The notes under the pieces: model-generated
What the model was told of the DNA's origin: nothing
Databases searched by the model: none
Seen by the model: the letters and a program-made list of their open reading frames with translations, nothing else
Shown: positions 15,930-25,814 of the stretch, in pieces
Position numbering within the stretch: the stretch's first letter is position 1
How the letters are laid out: every line of letters begins with the position of its first letter
Program-made: the position numbers and the translations under genes
NCBI RefSeq assembly: GCF_007673095.1
Contig: NZ_VDYZ01000010.1
Coordinates: 62,001 to 126,000 of the forward strand
Source: Corynebacterium glyciniphilum AJ 3170
Lineage (GTDB): Bacteria; Actinomycetota; Actinomycetes; Mycobacteriales; Mycobacteriaceae
Length of the DNA: 64,000 nucleotides
Direction: 5' to 3'

Positions 15930-17480
15930 TTACGAATCATCAGGAGGCTGGTTGATACTCGTTGGCGTCGGGGTAGAAGCCCGCCCATTCTCGCATGATT
16001 CGCGCCTAGCATAGATCACCACGGCACCTGCTAGTGCGAGGAGTAGCAGCGCGGCACCGGCCGTGATGACCGACTGACCTGCGGCGAAGGCAGTCTGCGC
16101 GGCTTCTATCAGCCTGCTTTCGTCCGATTCAGACAAGGTGTCAGCAGTGGCCGCGGCATTCTGAAGAGACTGTTCTGCTTGCTCGGTGTCGCTGGTGTTA
16201 AGCCCCGGAGGAAGCGAGAGCATCCTCCGGTAGACCATAGAGGCAGCGGTACCGAGGACGGCGATGCTCAGTGCTGCGCCGAGTTCGGAGCTTGTCTCCG
16301 ACAAGGCGGAGGCAGACCCCACCTGATCAGGCGGAGAAGCGGAGACTGTGAGGTCAGTGGCCAATGAGAGGAACGTGGTGACGCCGATACTCAGCACGAT
16401 CCCGCCGAGCAGAACCAGGATGAGCGACTGCGTAGGTGTCGCCACGGCGATACCGATGAGGCCGATACTCGCAGCAATTAGTCCGAATACGATCACCCGG
16501 GTTTTGGGTAGCTTGGCGATGAGAGCGCTCGCCAGGATCGCGCCTGAGATCCCGAATACTGCCATCGGGACCATTGCCAACGACGTCAGCAGCGGGGAGA
16601 GGCCGATAACGAGTTGCATGTACTGAGACAGGAACATGTTTGGCCCAGTGAGTGTGAACATCCCCGCCGCTACGATCAGAAGTCCTAGCCTGACAGTGGG
16701 CATACGGACCAGGCCACGGTCAACCAGAGGGTGCGCTGCACGGCGTTGGTGCCCCGCGAACGCGGTGCACGCTGCAATCGTGAGAGTCAACAGAAGCCAC
16801 TCAGTTGCACTCCAGGCACCGGCAGTCGCCTGCTTCAGTAACGCCATTGCAGAGACGACGAGGACGAGACCAATGAGGGCACCGACGAGGGGTAATGGCG
16901 CGGGCATCCTTGCACGAGACTCTGCCACCCAAAGTCGTATACCGAGCAGGAGGAGCAACACAACGGGAACGTTGATGATAAACACCGAACCCCACGGGAA
17001 GAACTCAAGCAGTACGCCGGCGACCACGGGCCCCAATGCGCCGCCTGCCGCGAACGCCGCCGTCCATAGGCCGATGGCCCGGGCACGTTGCTGCTCGTCG
17101 GTAAAAGACGTGCGGATGAGCGCAAGCGTCGATGGCATGGGCGTGGCGCCACCAAGGCCCATCATGGCGCGGGAGATAATCAGCCACTCGGCCGAAGTCG
17201 AAACGGCGGAACTCAGGGATGCGAAGCCGAACAACAGTGCTCCGATCAGAAGCAAGCGTCGACGCCCAATGCGGTCACCGAGCCTTCCTGCAGGAATCAG
17301 TAGCGCGGCCAGGACGAACCCGTAAGCGTCCATGATCCACAGCAGTTGCGAACTGGAAGGACGTAACTGCTCACTGAGGGAGGGGGCCGCCAGATAGAGC
17401 ACTGTGAGGTCCATCGAAATGACCACTACCGGAAGTAATAGCGTGGCCAGAACAAAGCGCTGACGTCGATTCATTTTCAT
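15930..17480 (-). CDS. MFS transporter, DHA2 (QacA/EmrB-like, 14 helices)
   Basis: A 516-aa protein. MDLTVLYLAAPSL in TM1 and GRLGDRIGRRRLL between TM2 and TM3 are family motifs, and the length fits the 14-helix DHA2 group of QacA/LfrA/SmvA-type cation or dye exporters. An acidic C-terminal loop (SESDESRLIEAAQ) precedes the last helix. The ATG at 17480 lies 7 nt after a -10 box of a MerR-type promoter, so the mRNA is leaderless and activated by the divergent MerR. Confidence 0.87.
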   Translation of the reverse strand: MKMNRRQRFVLATLLLPVVVISMDLTVLYLAAPSLSEQLRPSSSQLLWIMDAYGFVLAALLIPAGRLGDRIGRRRLLLIGALLFGFASLSSAVSTSAEWLIISRAMMGLGGATPMPSTLALIRTSFTDEQQRARAIGLWTAAFAAGGALGPVVAGVLLEFFPWGSVFIINVPVVLLLLLGIRLWVAESRARMPAPLPLVGALIGLVLVVSAMALLKQATAGAWSATEWLLLTLTIAACTAFAGHQRRAAHPLVDRGLVRMPTVRLGLLIVAAGMFTLTGPNMFLSQYMQLVIGLSPLLTSLAMVPMAVFGISGAILASALIAKLPKTRVIVFGLIAASIGLIGIAVATPTQSLILVLLGGIVLSIGVTTFLSLATDLTVSASPPDQVGSASALSETSSELGAALSIAVLGTAASMVYRRMLSLPPGLNTSDTEQAEQSLQNAAATADTLSESDESRLIEAAQTAFAAGQSVITAGAALLLLALAGAVVIYARRESCENGRASTPTPTSINQPPDDS

Positions 17481-17487
17481 GTTCTTG

Positions 17488-17518
17488 ACGTTAGAACTTG
17501 AACATTAGTTGAAGTCAA
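17488..17518 (-). promoter_or_regulatory. MerR-type promoter with 19-bp spacer
   Basis: On the minus strand the -35 TTGACT (17513-17518) and -10 TAACGT (17488-17493) are 19 bp apart. The near-palindrome ACTTCAACTAATGTTCAAGT overlaps the -35 and spacer (one mismatch per arm). The 19-bp spacer is the MerR/SoxR signature. Confidence 0.75.
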
Positions 17519-17532
17519 GTGATACTGAAGGC

Positions 17533-17913
17533 ATGATCACCATCGAATCCAATGGAGCCGAGTTACTGACCGTCGGCGAGGTGGCAGAGCTCGCTGGCGC
17601 CGCAACATCGGCGATCAGGTTCTACGAACGGCGGGGGCTGATTGAGTCGCAGCGTACTTCTGGCAATCAGCGCCGCTATCAACCGTGGGTACCTTGCGTC
17701 GTTCGTGTGGCCCGCGTGGCTCAGCGTGTCGGGTTGTCAGTGCAGGAGATCGCCGAAGTGTTAGAAGACATTCCTGATGAACCGAGGCCCGAGGACTGGC
17801 AAAGGGTGACCGACTACCTCGTAGCTGATGCCGAACGACGGATTGCCGAACTCCGCGAGGTACTTGTAGACCTAAAATCGGAGACCAAACGTTGCGACCT
17901 TCCCGGTCGGTGA
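17533..17913 (+). CDS. MerR family transcriptional regulator (SoxR-like HTH, no Fe-S cysteines)
   Basis: A 126-aa protein. TVGEVAELAGAATSAIRFYERRGLI and NQRRY give a winged HTH closest to SoxR-type MerR proteins, and GLSVQEIAEVLEDIPDE continues the fold. The CX2CXCX5C iron-sulphur cluster of SoxR is absent; single cysteines occur only in VPCVVRV and RCDLPGR. TTG at 17509 is a weak alternative start, but the ATG at 17533 has AAGG upstream. It probably activates the divergent DHA2 exporter and the FMN reductase operon at 19.0 kb. Confidence 0.86.
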   Translation: MITIESNGAELLTVGEVAELAGAATSAIRFYERRGLIESQRTSGNQRRYQPWVPCVVRVARVAQRVGLSVQEIAEVLEDIPDEPRPEDWQRVTDYLVADAERRIAELREVLVDLKSETKRCDLPGR

Positions 17914-17986
17914 GCTTCCTTGCTCAGAACCCTGCTACCGACAGCTGGATTCCTTGGTCAATTTCCGAGGGAGTCGTGGAACTGCC

Positions 17987-18340
17987 TCAGTGTTTCGAGC
18001 CGTCGATCATATGGCTGTCACCATGGGCTGCAACGAAGGTAAGTGGTACGGACGTGCCGTTCTGGATCAGAGGGTCGAGATTTTCGATATGCTGTCGGAA
18101 TCTATCCGTCTGGGCCCAATTTTGCATCGCCTCTGCGGACTGGAAGCGGGTCAGGACAATCAGCCTGGTGTTGTCCTGTGAACGGTAGACTTCGTTGCCC
18201 AGCCAACCGTAGGCGGTCGCTTCCTCGCTCATGTCCTGCATTTCGGTGATCTGAAAGGCTGTCAGGGCCTCGATTCCGCCTTCAATAGCGATGAAGATGT
18301 TGATTGATATGTGCAGGCGATTATTCTGCTCACTGGCCAT
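17987..18340 (-). CDS. Antibiotic biosynthesis monooxygenase (ABM) domain protein
   Basis: A 117-aa protein, MASEQNNRLHISINIFIAIE, with the ferredoxin-like ABM layout and WLGNEVYRSQDNTRLIVLTRF as the central strands. ABM proteins are small cofactor-poor oxygenases or heme/quinone-handling proteins; the real activity is unknown. The longer frame to 18661 runs into the FMN reductase gene and is not used. It lies 50 nt after the FMN reductase on the same strand, so the pair is likely an operon. Confidence 0.78.
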   Translation of the reverse strand: MASEQNNRLHISINIFIAIEGGIEALTAFQITEMQDMSEEATAYGWLGNEVYRSQDNTRLIVLTRFQSAEAMQNWAQTDRFRQHIENLDPLIQNGTSVPLTFVAAHGDSHMIDGSKH

Positions 18341-18390
18341 GGGATGATCCTCTTGGGTCGATGTGCGGAGTGCGTTTAGAGTTTCTATGA

Positions 18391-19014
18391 TCAGGTGGGG
18401 AACGGGTGGTGGGTGCGAGCTTGGGTGAGAATACTGGCCCACCAGTCCAGCTCTCTCAGCGCACGATTGAGTGCCGTTGCCGCCGTCTCGCCCGGTGCAA
18501 AGCGTTCTGCCTCGTCCAAGGATTCCCACGGGGCAGGCAGACCGAGGCACCGGCGGATCGTGACCATGTTCAGCTCTGCCAGTACCCCTCGTAGGTGCTC
18601 TATTGCCGCGTGCCCACCGTGAACTCCGTAAGCAACGATTGTGGCTGGCTTGAGCTTCCACTGGGAGTAGTGCCAGTCGATCAGTCGCTTCAGTGACGCG
18701 GGATAGGAGTGGTTGTACTCCGGGGTGACGAACACAAATGCGCTGGCCGCCTCGATCCTTTCGCCGACCTCAGTGGCGGGCCCGCCTCCGGGGTAGAGCA
18801 GGTTATCGTCGGGAAGCGTGATTTCGGCAAGGTCGACTAGGTCGACCTCGAAGTCGGCCTGGTCTGCCAGCGACGTGAGAACCCAACTGGCGATGTTCGG
18901 GCTGATCCGATCGCTACGGACACTGGAGGAGACGACCATAATCCGGTTCCTGCGGGGTACTGGGGCGGGGTAGTGATTGCGTAGTTTTGGTGTCGATGAG
19001 GTCATACGTGCCAT
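18391..19014 (-). CDS. NADPH-dependent FMN reductase family protein
   Basis: A 207-aa flavodoxin-fold reductase. MVVSSSVRSDRISPNIASWV is the phosphate-binding start, TPEYNHSYPASLKRLIDWHY is the signature PEYN loop, and AYGVHGGHAAIEHLRGVL is the flavin-side strand. It should reduce FMN or quinones with NADPH. The start may be the ATG at 19014 or 19005. Upstream lies a copy of the operator seen in front of the DHA2 exporter, which ties it to the MerR regulator at 17.5 kb. Confidence 0.85.
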   Translation of the reverse strand: MARMTSSTPKLRNHYPAPVPRRNRIMVVSSSVRSDRISPNIASWVLTSLADQADFEVDLVDLAEITLPDDNLLYPGGGPATEVGERIEAASAFVFVTPEYNHSYPASLKRLIDWHYSQWKLKPATIVAYGVHGGHAAIEHLRGVLAELNMVTIRRCLGLPAPWESLDEAERFAPGETAATALNRALRELDWWASILTQARTHHPFPT

Positions 19015-19018
19015 GGTG

Positions 19019-19043
19019 ATGGTTGAACATATGTTGAAGTCAA
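19019..19043 (-). promoter_or_regulatory. Second copy of the MerR/SoxR-like operator
   Basis: On the minus strand TTGACT (19038-19043) is followed by TCAACATATGTTCAACC. ACTTCAACATATGTTCAACC here matches ACTTCAACTAATGTTCAAGT at the DHA2 promoter in 16 of 20 positions. The expected -10 would fall on the ATG at 19014, which favours the start at 19005 or a different -10. Confidence 0.62.
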
Positions 19044-19457
19044 GCCCCTTACAGCGGCTTTTGTGCCTCAGTGTCCGGGTCGTTGCTAGTCAGTCGTCGC
19101 GCGTTTCATTGATGATTACCGTGAACCGCTCATGCCGCGGTCTGTGGCCTCCGGTGGCAGAACGGGTCCGAGTGAGCCGTGGCTGTGTAGGGCGAACGTT
19201 CCTCGCACCGGTTGTCCTCATGCTTGTTGTCGGCTCGTCCTTGACGACTCGGAGGTGCGCCCCTATTTTCGTCTCGATATCGACGAGCGTATCGACCGAG
19301 AACTTGTCGGGGTTTCCGTGGTCAGGTCAGAGAGCCCCCAGCGGGGGACAAATCAACTGACGATGCCCGGCGATCTCCGAGGGCAATGAGAGTATGGATA
19401 TACCCTAGAAGGGAAAAGGGAGGAATCCCCGGCAGTCGGCGTTGATGAGAGGGGATC
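19044..19457. other. Gene-poor stretch between FMN reductase and a small membrane ORF
   Basis: About 410 nt with no convincing gene. It holds a small GC hairpin (CCCCCAGCGGGGG, 19335-19347) and short frames without recognisable domains. Nothing else was seen. Confidence 0.5.
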
Positions 19458-19640
19458 ATGATGGCTGAGCGCAAGGGCTCGGTGGAGCCAAAAGCAGTTA
19501 TCGTCGGGACCTTCGGTGCAGTTGCGGCGATATGGCTCGCCGCACGGAACGAATCGGTGGTCGGTGGCCTCATATTCTTCGTTGTCGTTCTCGTCGGCGC
19601 GGGATTCGTCCATTGGGTGAACCGCAGGGCCGGCAGGTAG
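19458..19640 (+). CDS. Small membrane protein (possible)
   Basis: A 60-aa ORF, MMAERKGSVEPKAVIVGTFG, with two hydrophobic stretches (VIVGTFGAVAAIWLAA and GGLIFFVVVLVGAGFVHWV) and a basic end. GAGAGGGG lies 8 nt upstream. It looks like a genuine small membrane protein but has no recognised family. It is 355 nt upstream of jetA, separated by a large inverted repeat. Confidence 0.45.
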   Translation: MMAERKGSVEPKAVIVGTFGAVAAIWLAARNESVVGGLIFFVVVLVGAGFVHWVNRRAGR

Positions 19641-19789
19641 CTCAAATAGCTGTGGGTCCCGCCGCATCACATCGGATGGCTACCACAGGGATCGACCGTG
19701 CTCGCAATGGGTGTTCTCCTCGAGATGCAGAGCCTTCGCAGGCGGTGGCACTCTAGCTCACCCTCGAAGAGGTCTCTGCTGACACCGTT

Positions 19790-19857
19790 TGTCATCTGAG
19801 TCACCGCTCAGGACGAATCGGAGGCCAGAATCGCCCTGAGCGGTGACTCAGATGACA
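19790..19857. repeat. 23-bp perfect inverted repeat upstream of jetA
   Basis: The left arm 19790-19812 and right arm 19835-19857 are perfectly complementary over 23 nt around a 22-nt loop. Each arm contains TGAGTCACCGCTCAGG or its complement. It is far longer than a normal operator half-site and has no U-tract. It lies 139 nt before the jetA start, inside an upstream in-frame extension that was rejected as coding. Confidence 0.85.
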
Positions 19858-19995
19858 GGGCGTGCACACGGAGTCGGGAGCAGGCACGTCGGCCCGGCCC
19901 ACACCGCCCGGAACCCACCCCGGAACCCGCCCCGGAAAACTACCCCGACCACGCCGAATCCAGCGCCGCGACCCCGGGCGCTACACTCTTCCCCG
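19858..19995 (+). promoter_or_regulatory. jetA upstream region with -10 box
   Basis: Very GC-rich, with a short tandem repeat (ACCC(A/G)CCCCGGAA). TACACT at 19982-19987 lies 8 nt before the ATG at 19996, so jetABC mRNA is probably leaderless. No clear -35 was seen. Confidence 0.5.
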
Positions 19996-21495
19996 ATGGT
20001 AATCATGCGTGCAGAGGCGGCCTATCAACGGACAGCGGCGGCCTTCAAGAACCCGACACTCGACCTGCTTCACGGCCGGTACGCGCCGTTCGTCGTCGCA
20101 GCGTTGTCGCTGATCTTCACCCCGGACCGTCCCACCGTCGCGATCTCCGATGCGCATGTGGAAGTCGGCGATGTCGTGGACGAACTCCGCACCGCCGGAT
20201 ATGACGAGGATGACCGGGGTTCCCGTGGCCTGCCGTCCGGGAACGGTCGGGAGATCTGCCGCTACTGGGTCCGCGTCGGGTGGCTCGTTCCCCAGATCGA
20301 GGATGATGTCGAGGTCTACCGGCTCTCCGCTCAGGCGGTCGGTGCCCTGGAGATCGTCGGCCGCAGTGGACTCGGACGCGCACGGGTGTCCCGCTCCCGT
20401 GTCCGGACCCTCCTCGACGCCGTCGACCAGCTCGCCCATGCGGCGGAGACCGACCCGGAGGAACGCATCGCCACGCTGCGTGCCGAACGTGCGTCGATCG
20501 ACGAGGAGATCGAACGGCTTGAGCGCGGGGACATCGACCCGGTCGACGACGATCAGCTCCTGGAAGAGGCGGAGAACGTCGTCCACCTGTCCCGCGAACT
20601 CCCCGCTGACTTCGCCCGGGTGGCGGAGTCGATCAATGCGATGCAGCGCGATGTCGTCGCCGACCTCCGGCGGGACGTCCGCCCGACCGGCGAGGTGCTG
20701 CGGGAGTACCTGCACCGTGGTCAGCATGTCATGGAGGCCACGCCTGAGGGGCGCGCCTTCTCCGGTGCACTCAACCTCATCGGTGACCCGGAGAACATCG
20801 ACCACCTCACCGACCAGCTCAGCATGCTGATGGCGTTGCCCTTCTCCCGGCACATGAGTGCTGATCAACGCCGCGAACTGCTCGCCATCGCCCGCCGCGT
20901 CGAGCAGGGCGTGCAGGAGGTGCTGACGGCGCAACGTCGCGCGTCCCACGTGATCACCGCGCAGGTGAGAACCCACGACCCCGTCCGTGACCGCGAGGTC
21001 GACGACCTGCTGCGCAACGTCATGTCCGGCCTGCAGGCCTGGATGCAGGAGACGAAGACCGATTCCCGTGGACATGACGCCGTCGAGCCGCTGCGCAGTT
21101 TCCCCACCGCGCATCTCGGCCACCTGCGTCAGACCCTCAACGACCTGCACCTGCCGGGCGCCCCGGAGCCGCTTCGACGCGAGGACGACGACGGGACCGA
21201 CATCGAGTTCCTCCATGCCGACACCCGCGCCTGGGGTGGGCCGCATTACCCGGAGCTGGAGCAGTTCGTCGCGGATCTCGAGGGCCCCTTCGATCTGGCC
21301 ACGGCGTTCGGCACGGTGCCGGACGGCTCCCGGCGCCCCGTCGACCTGCTGGGGTTGCTGGAGATCGCCCACCGCAACGGCATGGAGGAGGGCGAGGAGA
21401 TGTCTGTGGTCGAGACGCTCCGTCCGGACGGTACTGTCAGACGGTTCGCCTTCGGAGCTGTCAGCGCCCAGTCTGTACAAGGAGCAGAAGAATGA
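19996..21495 (+). CDS. jetA: JetA/MksF-like DUF3375 protein of a Wadjet-type complex
   Basis: A 499-aa protein starting [20 protein letters not shown], with the DUF3375 features [17 protein letters not shown] (residues 21-37), [13 protein letters not shown], and a central coiled coil ([21 protein letters not shown]). It is the kleisin-like partner of a MukF/MksF type: the winged N-terminal domain dimerises and the C-terminal part should contact the JetC ATPase. The upstream frame (19843-19995) is Pro/Arg-rich, crosses a long inverted repeat and was rejected. The end overlaps jetB by 4 nt. Confidence 0.87.
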   Translation: MVIMRAEAAYQRTAAAFKNPTLDLLHGRYAPFVVAALSLIFTPDRPTVAISDAHVEVGDVVDELRTAGYDEDDRGSRGLPSGNGREICRYWVRVGWLVPQIEDDVEVYRLSAQAVGALEIVGRSGLGRARVSRSRVRTLLDAVDQLAHAAETDPEERIATLRAERASIDEEIERLERGDIDPVDDDQLLEEAENVVHLSRELPADFARVAESINAMQRDVVADLRRDVRPTGEVLREYLHRGQHVMEATPEGRAFSGALNLIGDPENIDHLTDQLSMLMALPFSRHMSADQRRELLAIARRVEQGVQEVLTAQRRASHVITAQVRTHDPVRDREVDDLLRNVMSGLQAWMQETKTDSRGHDAVEPLRSFPTAHLGHLRQTLNDLHLPGAPEPLRREDDDGTDIEFLHADTRAWGGPHYPELEQFVADLEGPFDLATAFGTVPDGSRRPVDLLGLLEIAHRNGMEEGEEMSVVETLRPDGTVRRFAFGAVSAQSVQGAEE

Positions 21496-22148
21496 CCGAG
21501 AACGATCCGTTCATCGACACCGTCTCGATGGAGAAGGACCCGGACGAATGCTTCGCCGGTGACCGCGGCGTACTCGACCCGGAGGTCCGGCGCGTACTGG
21601 TGCGGTTGTTGCAGCGCCGGTTCCTGCAGGCCGACCGTAACCGCGACGACTGGAAGGTGCTGATGGACAACCAGCAGGTCATCGAGTCGCGGCTGCACGA
21701 CCTGTTCGTCCGGCTGGTGGTCGATTCCGGACGTGGGGTCGCCTACAAACAGCAGGTGCGCTCCGATGAACTCGATGTGCCGATCCTGCTCCGCGACGAG
21801 GCCTACACCAGGGCCGAGACACTGGTGCTGGTCTACCTGCGCACCGTCTACCAGCGCGAGTCCACCGCCGGTGAACTTGCCGCCCGGGTGGACGTCGAAG
21901 AGGTGGAGCAGACCGTGATGACCTACTTCACCGAAGCCAACGGCGACGTCGCACGCCGACAGAAACTGATCCGAAACGCCCTGGGCCGGCTGCGCCAGGA
22001 AGGCATCATCGACGAGGAGACCGAGGGTCGCTACCGGATCAGCCCGCTGGTCGAGATCGTGCTCAGTGCCGACCGGCTGCGTGAACTCAACGACTGGCTG
22101 CAGGAACAGACACGGAGTGGACAGACACAGGGAGGCACTGAGCTGTGA
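21492..22148 (+). CDS. jetB: JetB/MksE-like DUF4194 protein
   Basis: A 218-aa protein with two winged-helix parts, as in MukE/Mks[26 protein letters not shown] opens the first, and [23 protein letters not shown] the second, followed by [19 protein letters not shown]. It bridges the kleisin and the ATPase in MukBEF-type complexes. Both ends overlap the neighbouring genes by 4 nt, which supports fixed stoichiometry by coupled translation. Confidence 0.87.
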   Translation: MTENDPFIDTVSMEKDPDECFAGDRGVLDPEVRRVLVRLLQRRFLQADRNRDDWKVLMDNQQVIESRLHDLFVRLVVDSGRGVAYKQQVRSDELDVPILLRDEAYTRAETLVLVYLRTVYQRESTAGELAARVDVEEVEQTVMTYFTEANGDVARRQKLIRNALGRLRQEGIIDEETEGRYRISPLVEIVLSADRLRELNDWLQEQTRSGQTQGGTEL

Positions 22149-25100
22149 CCATGCTCGACACATTGTTCGGACTGGTGCCGGCGGAGTCCCGCGGGCAGCA
22201 GTGGCTCGCCGACGAGCTTCACCTGGTCAACTGGGGCGGGTACGACGGCGCCCACCGGGTGAAGTTCTCTCCCGAGGCGACGCTGCTGTGCGGTGGGTCC
22301 GGTTCCGGGAAGTCCACACTGATGGACGCCTACATCGCGCTGATGATGCAGCACACCACGCCGTTCAACGGCGCCTCCAACGGTGGTGTGACGGGACGTC
22401 CACGCGGGGAGGACCAGCGCAACATCCTGTCCTACGGCCGCGGGAAGATCGACGAGTCCCGCACCGATGACGGAACCCAGGTCACCGTCCTGCGCGGTGA
22501 CGGGTGCGACACCTGGACGGCGGTGTCGATGACCTGGCGTGACCACGACGGTTCGCGGTTCACCGCGGTGCGCGCCTGGTACATCCCGGCATCGGCCCGG
22601 GTCCTCGACGACACGGTGAAGGTCCGCGGTGTGGTCGACGGGGACTTCGACCTCGCCGTGCTCGAGGGTGCAGCCACGCAACGGCTCTCGGACTCCGCGG
22701 TGAAGGCGACGGGGCTGGAAACCATGGCCACCGACCGTGAGTTCCTGGCGCGCGTGCACTCGGTGCTGGGCATCGGAGCCGCCGGGGCAGGTGCCAAGGC
22801 CATGAGCCTGCTTGCCCGAATCCAGGCGGGCCAGCAGATCACCACCGTTGATGAACTCTACAAACGCATGGTGCTCGAAGAGCCTGAGACGATGGCCACC
22901 GCCGACGCCGTCGTCGCCCACTTCGACGAACTGGAGAGCACCCGGAGCCGGATGGTCACCGCGCAGAAACAGGTGCGGATGCTGCAGCCTGTCCGGGGGT
23001 TCCGGACGAAGATCGAGGATGCTGCCGAGCGGTTGCGCCTACTCGATGAGATCGGGCGTTTCTCGGATCCGTCGTCGCTGGCGGCCCTGTGGCGCACAGG
23101 ACGCCGACTGGAGCTGCTCCACGAGGCGGAGACCGAGGTCCGGAAGCAGAAGCAGGCGGCGGACGCCGACGTCCGGGCGCAGGCGGCCCTGGCCGAGGCC
23201 GCGGAGGTGGAGCGCGACGGTCTGCTGGACGTCCTGCGGCATTCCGGCGGCGACCGGTTGGACACCGCCGAGCGTGAGCTCGCACAGGTGGAACGTCGGC
23301 TGACAGCGGTGCAGCAGAACCGCGCGCGGTTCGACGAGAACATCGCCTGCCTCGAGCAGGACATCGACTCCGAACAGGACTTCACCGAGCTGGCGGAGCG
23401 TGCCCGCGCCGCACTCGCTGACCCCGGGGCGAAGACCTCCGCCCGCGACGGTTATGCGGAGTCCCGTGTGGAACTGAAGAAGCTGCGGCGTCAGCTCGCC
23501 GAGCTGGAGACCGAACAGCGGTGGACCGAGCAACGCAGGGACAACATCCCGGAACGTCTCCATGTTGCCCGTCGACTCCTGGCGGACGCTGCGGGCCTGC
23601 AGATCGACGATCTGCCGTTCGTCGGTGAGCTCGTCGACGTGTCAACCGAGTATGAACCCTGGCGGGAGGCGTTCAACCTTGCCCTGGGTGGGTTCGCCAC
23701 CACCATGCTCATCGACGCCGACGACCTGCCCCGCTTCCGTGGTGCCGTCGATGCGGTCCGCACGGACGTCCGGCTGCGGTACGAAGGCGTGCACACCGAC
23801 TTCGAACAGCGCGACCGACTCGACCCGCAATGCCTACCCGGACGACTGGACTACCGGGACACAGCCTTCACCGGATGGTTGCAGGACCGCCTGGAACGGC
23901 AGTTCGGGTTCTACTGTGTGGATTCCTTCGACTCCGCCGAGGGGCTTTCAGCGCGGCAACCTGCGCTGACGATCAACGGTCAGGTGTCCCAGGGGGACCG
24001 TGGTGCCCATGGCGGTCACGGCGGGCGTAATGTGCTGGGATTCTCCAGCCGACGGCGGCTGGCGGAACTGGACGACAGTATCGCCGCGCTCCGGGACGAG
24101 ATCAGGGGAGCCGAAGCCGCTGAGCGACGGGCAGGCGCCGAACTGGATGACCTGGACGCCCGCCATGCCGCCTACACGCGGGTGACCGACGTGACCTGGG
24201 ACCAGATCGACGTCCGGTCCGTCGAGCAGGAACGTGACCGCTGGGCCGGCATCATCGCCGAGATCACCGACGGCAACCCGGAGATCGCCGACCTGCAGCA
24301 ACAGATCGCTGACCTGAAGGCCAAGGTCACCCGGTTGCAGGAGAGCACCGGTCGTGCCAAAGGCGAACAGGACCGGCTGGCCCGCCAGTGGGCCGACACG
24401 GTTGACGAGGTCGATGCCGCGCAGGAGGCCCTCGACGAGGCGGAAAACGCCGAGCGGACCTTGAACGACGCCCAGGCGTCCTACCTGAACGAGCGCTTCG
24501 ACCCGGCGGGCGGTGAGGCCTCCGGCTCCCGGCTCGCCCGCTTCGACGCCGCACTGGACACCGCGTCCCGACGCCTCGAGGAGGACCGTGCGGCCGCTGA
24601 GGCCACGCTGACTGAGCAGCGCGAGTCGCTGCGCCGCACCCTGGAGACCTTCCTCGACACCTGGCCGAACCCCACGCTGCGTGCCGATCCGGACACCTCC
24701 CTCAAGGACTTCGAGCGGATCCTCGAGGACCTGGAGACCAGCGGTCTGCATGAGCTGGAGGCGGAGTGGAAGAACAGTCTGCTGACGCTGTCGGGCAACG
24801 ACCTCACCAACCTCGAATCGACCTTGGGACGCTCGCTGCGGGAGATCCGGGAGCGGATCGAACCGATCAACCGGATCATGGAGAACCTGCCGTTCTACGA
24901 CGACGACCACCGTCTCCAGATCGTCCCCCGGGAGAACCAGTCGGAGGTGCGCCGACGGTTCCGCAAGGACCTGCGTGACGTCCGCAGCCTGATCGAGGAC
25001 GCCGCCAGCGACGCGGAGCGGGAACAGGCCTACGAGCGCATGGCACGGTTGATCAACCGTATCCGTCGGACTGCGCCCGACTTCGCCGACCTGGTGGACG

Positions 25101-25495
25101 TGCGCAACCACGTGCGGGTCAGCGCGGAGAAGATCGATGCGGAGACCAAGGAGCATGCCGCGTTGTACGACCACATCGGGGAGAAGTCCGGCGGTGAGTC
25201 GCAGGAGTTGATCGCCTTCATCGTCGGCGCTGCGCTGCGCTACCAGCTCGGTGACGCCGACGCTGAACGGCCGCGGTATGCGCCGGTCTTCCTGGATGAG
25301 GCGCTGATCAAGGCGGACGCGCACTTCACCAAACGTGCCATCGGCGCATGGCGTGGTCTGGGATTCCAGCTGGTCATCGGGGCCCCGAATGACAAGTACA
25401 GTGCGATCGAACCGCATGTGGACGTCGAGTACGACATCCTCAAGGACACCTGGGGCCGCTCCTGGGCGAAGCCGAAGGTGGGGCTGCCTGTTTAG
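22145..25495 (+). CDS. jetC: JetC/MksB-like SMC-type ATPase
   Basis: An 1116-aa protein. Walker [10 protein letters not shown] lies at residues 50-58, signature SGGES near 1015 and Walker B VFLDEA near 1050, all intact. Between them are long coiled coils and a hinge-like globular region at about 480-580 ([21 protein letters not shown]). In Wadjet/MksBEFG systems this motor extrudes circular plasmid DNA and hands it to the JetD/MksG nuclease. No jetD gene follows: the next gene is on the opposite strand with stop codons overlapping by 3 nt. Confidence 0.9.
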   Translation: MTMLDTLFGLVPAESRGQQWLADELHLVNWGGYDGAHRVKFSPEATLLCGGSGSGKSTLMDAYIALMMQHTTPFNGASNGGVTGRPRGEDQRNILSYGRGKIDESRTDDGTQVTVLRGDGCDTWTAVSMTWRDHDGSRFTAVRAWYIPASARVLDDTVKVRGVVDGDFDLAVLEGAATQRLSDSAVKATGLETMATDREFLARVHSVLGIGAAGAGAKAMSLLARIQAGQQITTVDELYKRMVLEEPETMATADAVVAHFDELESTRSRMVTAQKQVRMLQPVRGFRTKIEDAAERLRLLDEIGRFSDPSSLAALWRTGRRLELLHEAETEVRKQKQAADADVRAQAALAEAAEVERDGLLDVLRHSGGDRLDTAERELAQVERRLTAVQQNRARFDENIACLEQDIDSEQDFTELAERARAALADPGAKTSARDGYAESRVELKKLRRQLAELETEQRWTEQRRDNIPERLHVARRLLADAAGLQIDDLPFVGELVDVSTEYEPWREAFNLALGGFATTMLIDADDLPRFRGAVDAVRTDVRLRYEGVHTDFEQRDRLDPQCLPGRLDYRDTAFTGWLQDRLERQFGFYCVDSFDSAEGLSARQPALTINGQVSQGDRGAHGGHGGRNVLGFSSRRRLAELDDSIAALRDEIRGAEAAERRAGAELDDLDARHAAYTRVTDVTWDQIDVRSVEQERDRWAGIIAEITDGNPEIADLQQQIADLKAKVTRLQESTGRAKGEQDRLARQWADTVDEVDAAQEALDEAENAERTLNDAQASYLNERFDPAGGEASGSRLARFDAALDTASRRLEEDRAAAEATLTEQRESLRRTLETFLDTWPNPTLRADPDTSLKDFERILEDLETSGLHELEAEWKNSLLTLSGNDLTNLESTLGRSLREIRERIEPINRIMENLPFYDDDHRLQIVPRENQSEVRRRFRKDLRDVRSLIEDAASDAEREQAYERMARLINRIRRTAPDFADLVDVRNHVRVSAEKIDAETKEHAALYDHIGEKSGGESQELIAFIVGAALRYQLGDADAERPRYAPVFLDEALIKADAHFTKRAIGAWRGLGFQLVIGAPNDKYSAIEPHVDVEYDILKDTWGRSWAKPKVGLPV

Positions 25496-25791
25496 CCGTC
25501 GTCGGTGCGGCGGGTGACTTTCAGCTCGCTGGGTGCGGTCGCGGTGAGGTGCCAGTTCTTCGCGTCGATCGCCGTTCCTGCACCGGTGGTGTAGGCGCTG
25601 ACGAGCAGGCGGCCGGCAGCGGTGTCGGTGCTGTGGTCGGGAATGATTTCGGCCTCAGCTTCGGATTCGTCGGAGAACAGCAGCAGACACTCGGCAGGAA
25701 CGGCGGGGTACGGCTGGCCCTCCGGGAGACGCAGTACCGCTCCGGGGAAGAGGTGGGAATGGCTCACGCGGAGGGTGATGACGCTGTCCAT
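25492..25791 (-). CDS. Conserved-looking hypothetical protein
   Basis: A 99-aa soluble protein starting MDSVITLRVSHSHLFPGAVL; acidic in the middle (FSDESEAEAEII), with a beta-rich, mixed end. No family recognised. The start at 25791 is chosen because the longer frame upstream is Arg-rich and unlike protein. It is the last gene of the tct-uspA strand and converges on jetC with overlapping stop codons. Confidence 0.5.
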   Translation of the reverse strand: MDSVITLRVSHSHLFPGAVLRLPEGQPYPAVPAECLLLFSDESEAEAEIIPDHSTDTAAGRLLVSAYTTGAGTAIDAKNWHLTATAPSELKVTRRTDDG

Positions 25792-25814
25792 ACGGTTTAT
25801 CGTACGGAGGATTC

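Noticed and set aside
18977..19389. Small plus-strand ORFs after the FMN reductase
   Set aside because: No domain, no ribosome site, unusual composition; likely non-coding.
19843..19995. N-terminal extension of JetA
   Set aside because: It runs through the right arm of the inverted repeat and a Pro/Arg-rich region, and a -10 box lies just before the ATG at 19996.
19981..21480. Long minus-strand frame (499 aa) opposite jetA
   Set aside because: It is the antisense shadow of a high-GC gene with clear DUF3375 features; the minus reading has no family pattern.
23948..25417. Long minus-strand frame (489 aa) opposite jetC
   Set aside because: Antisense of an SMC-type ATPase with intact motifs; the product lacks any domain and is Arg/Gly/Val-rich.
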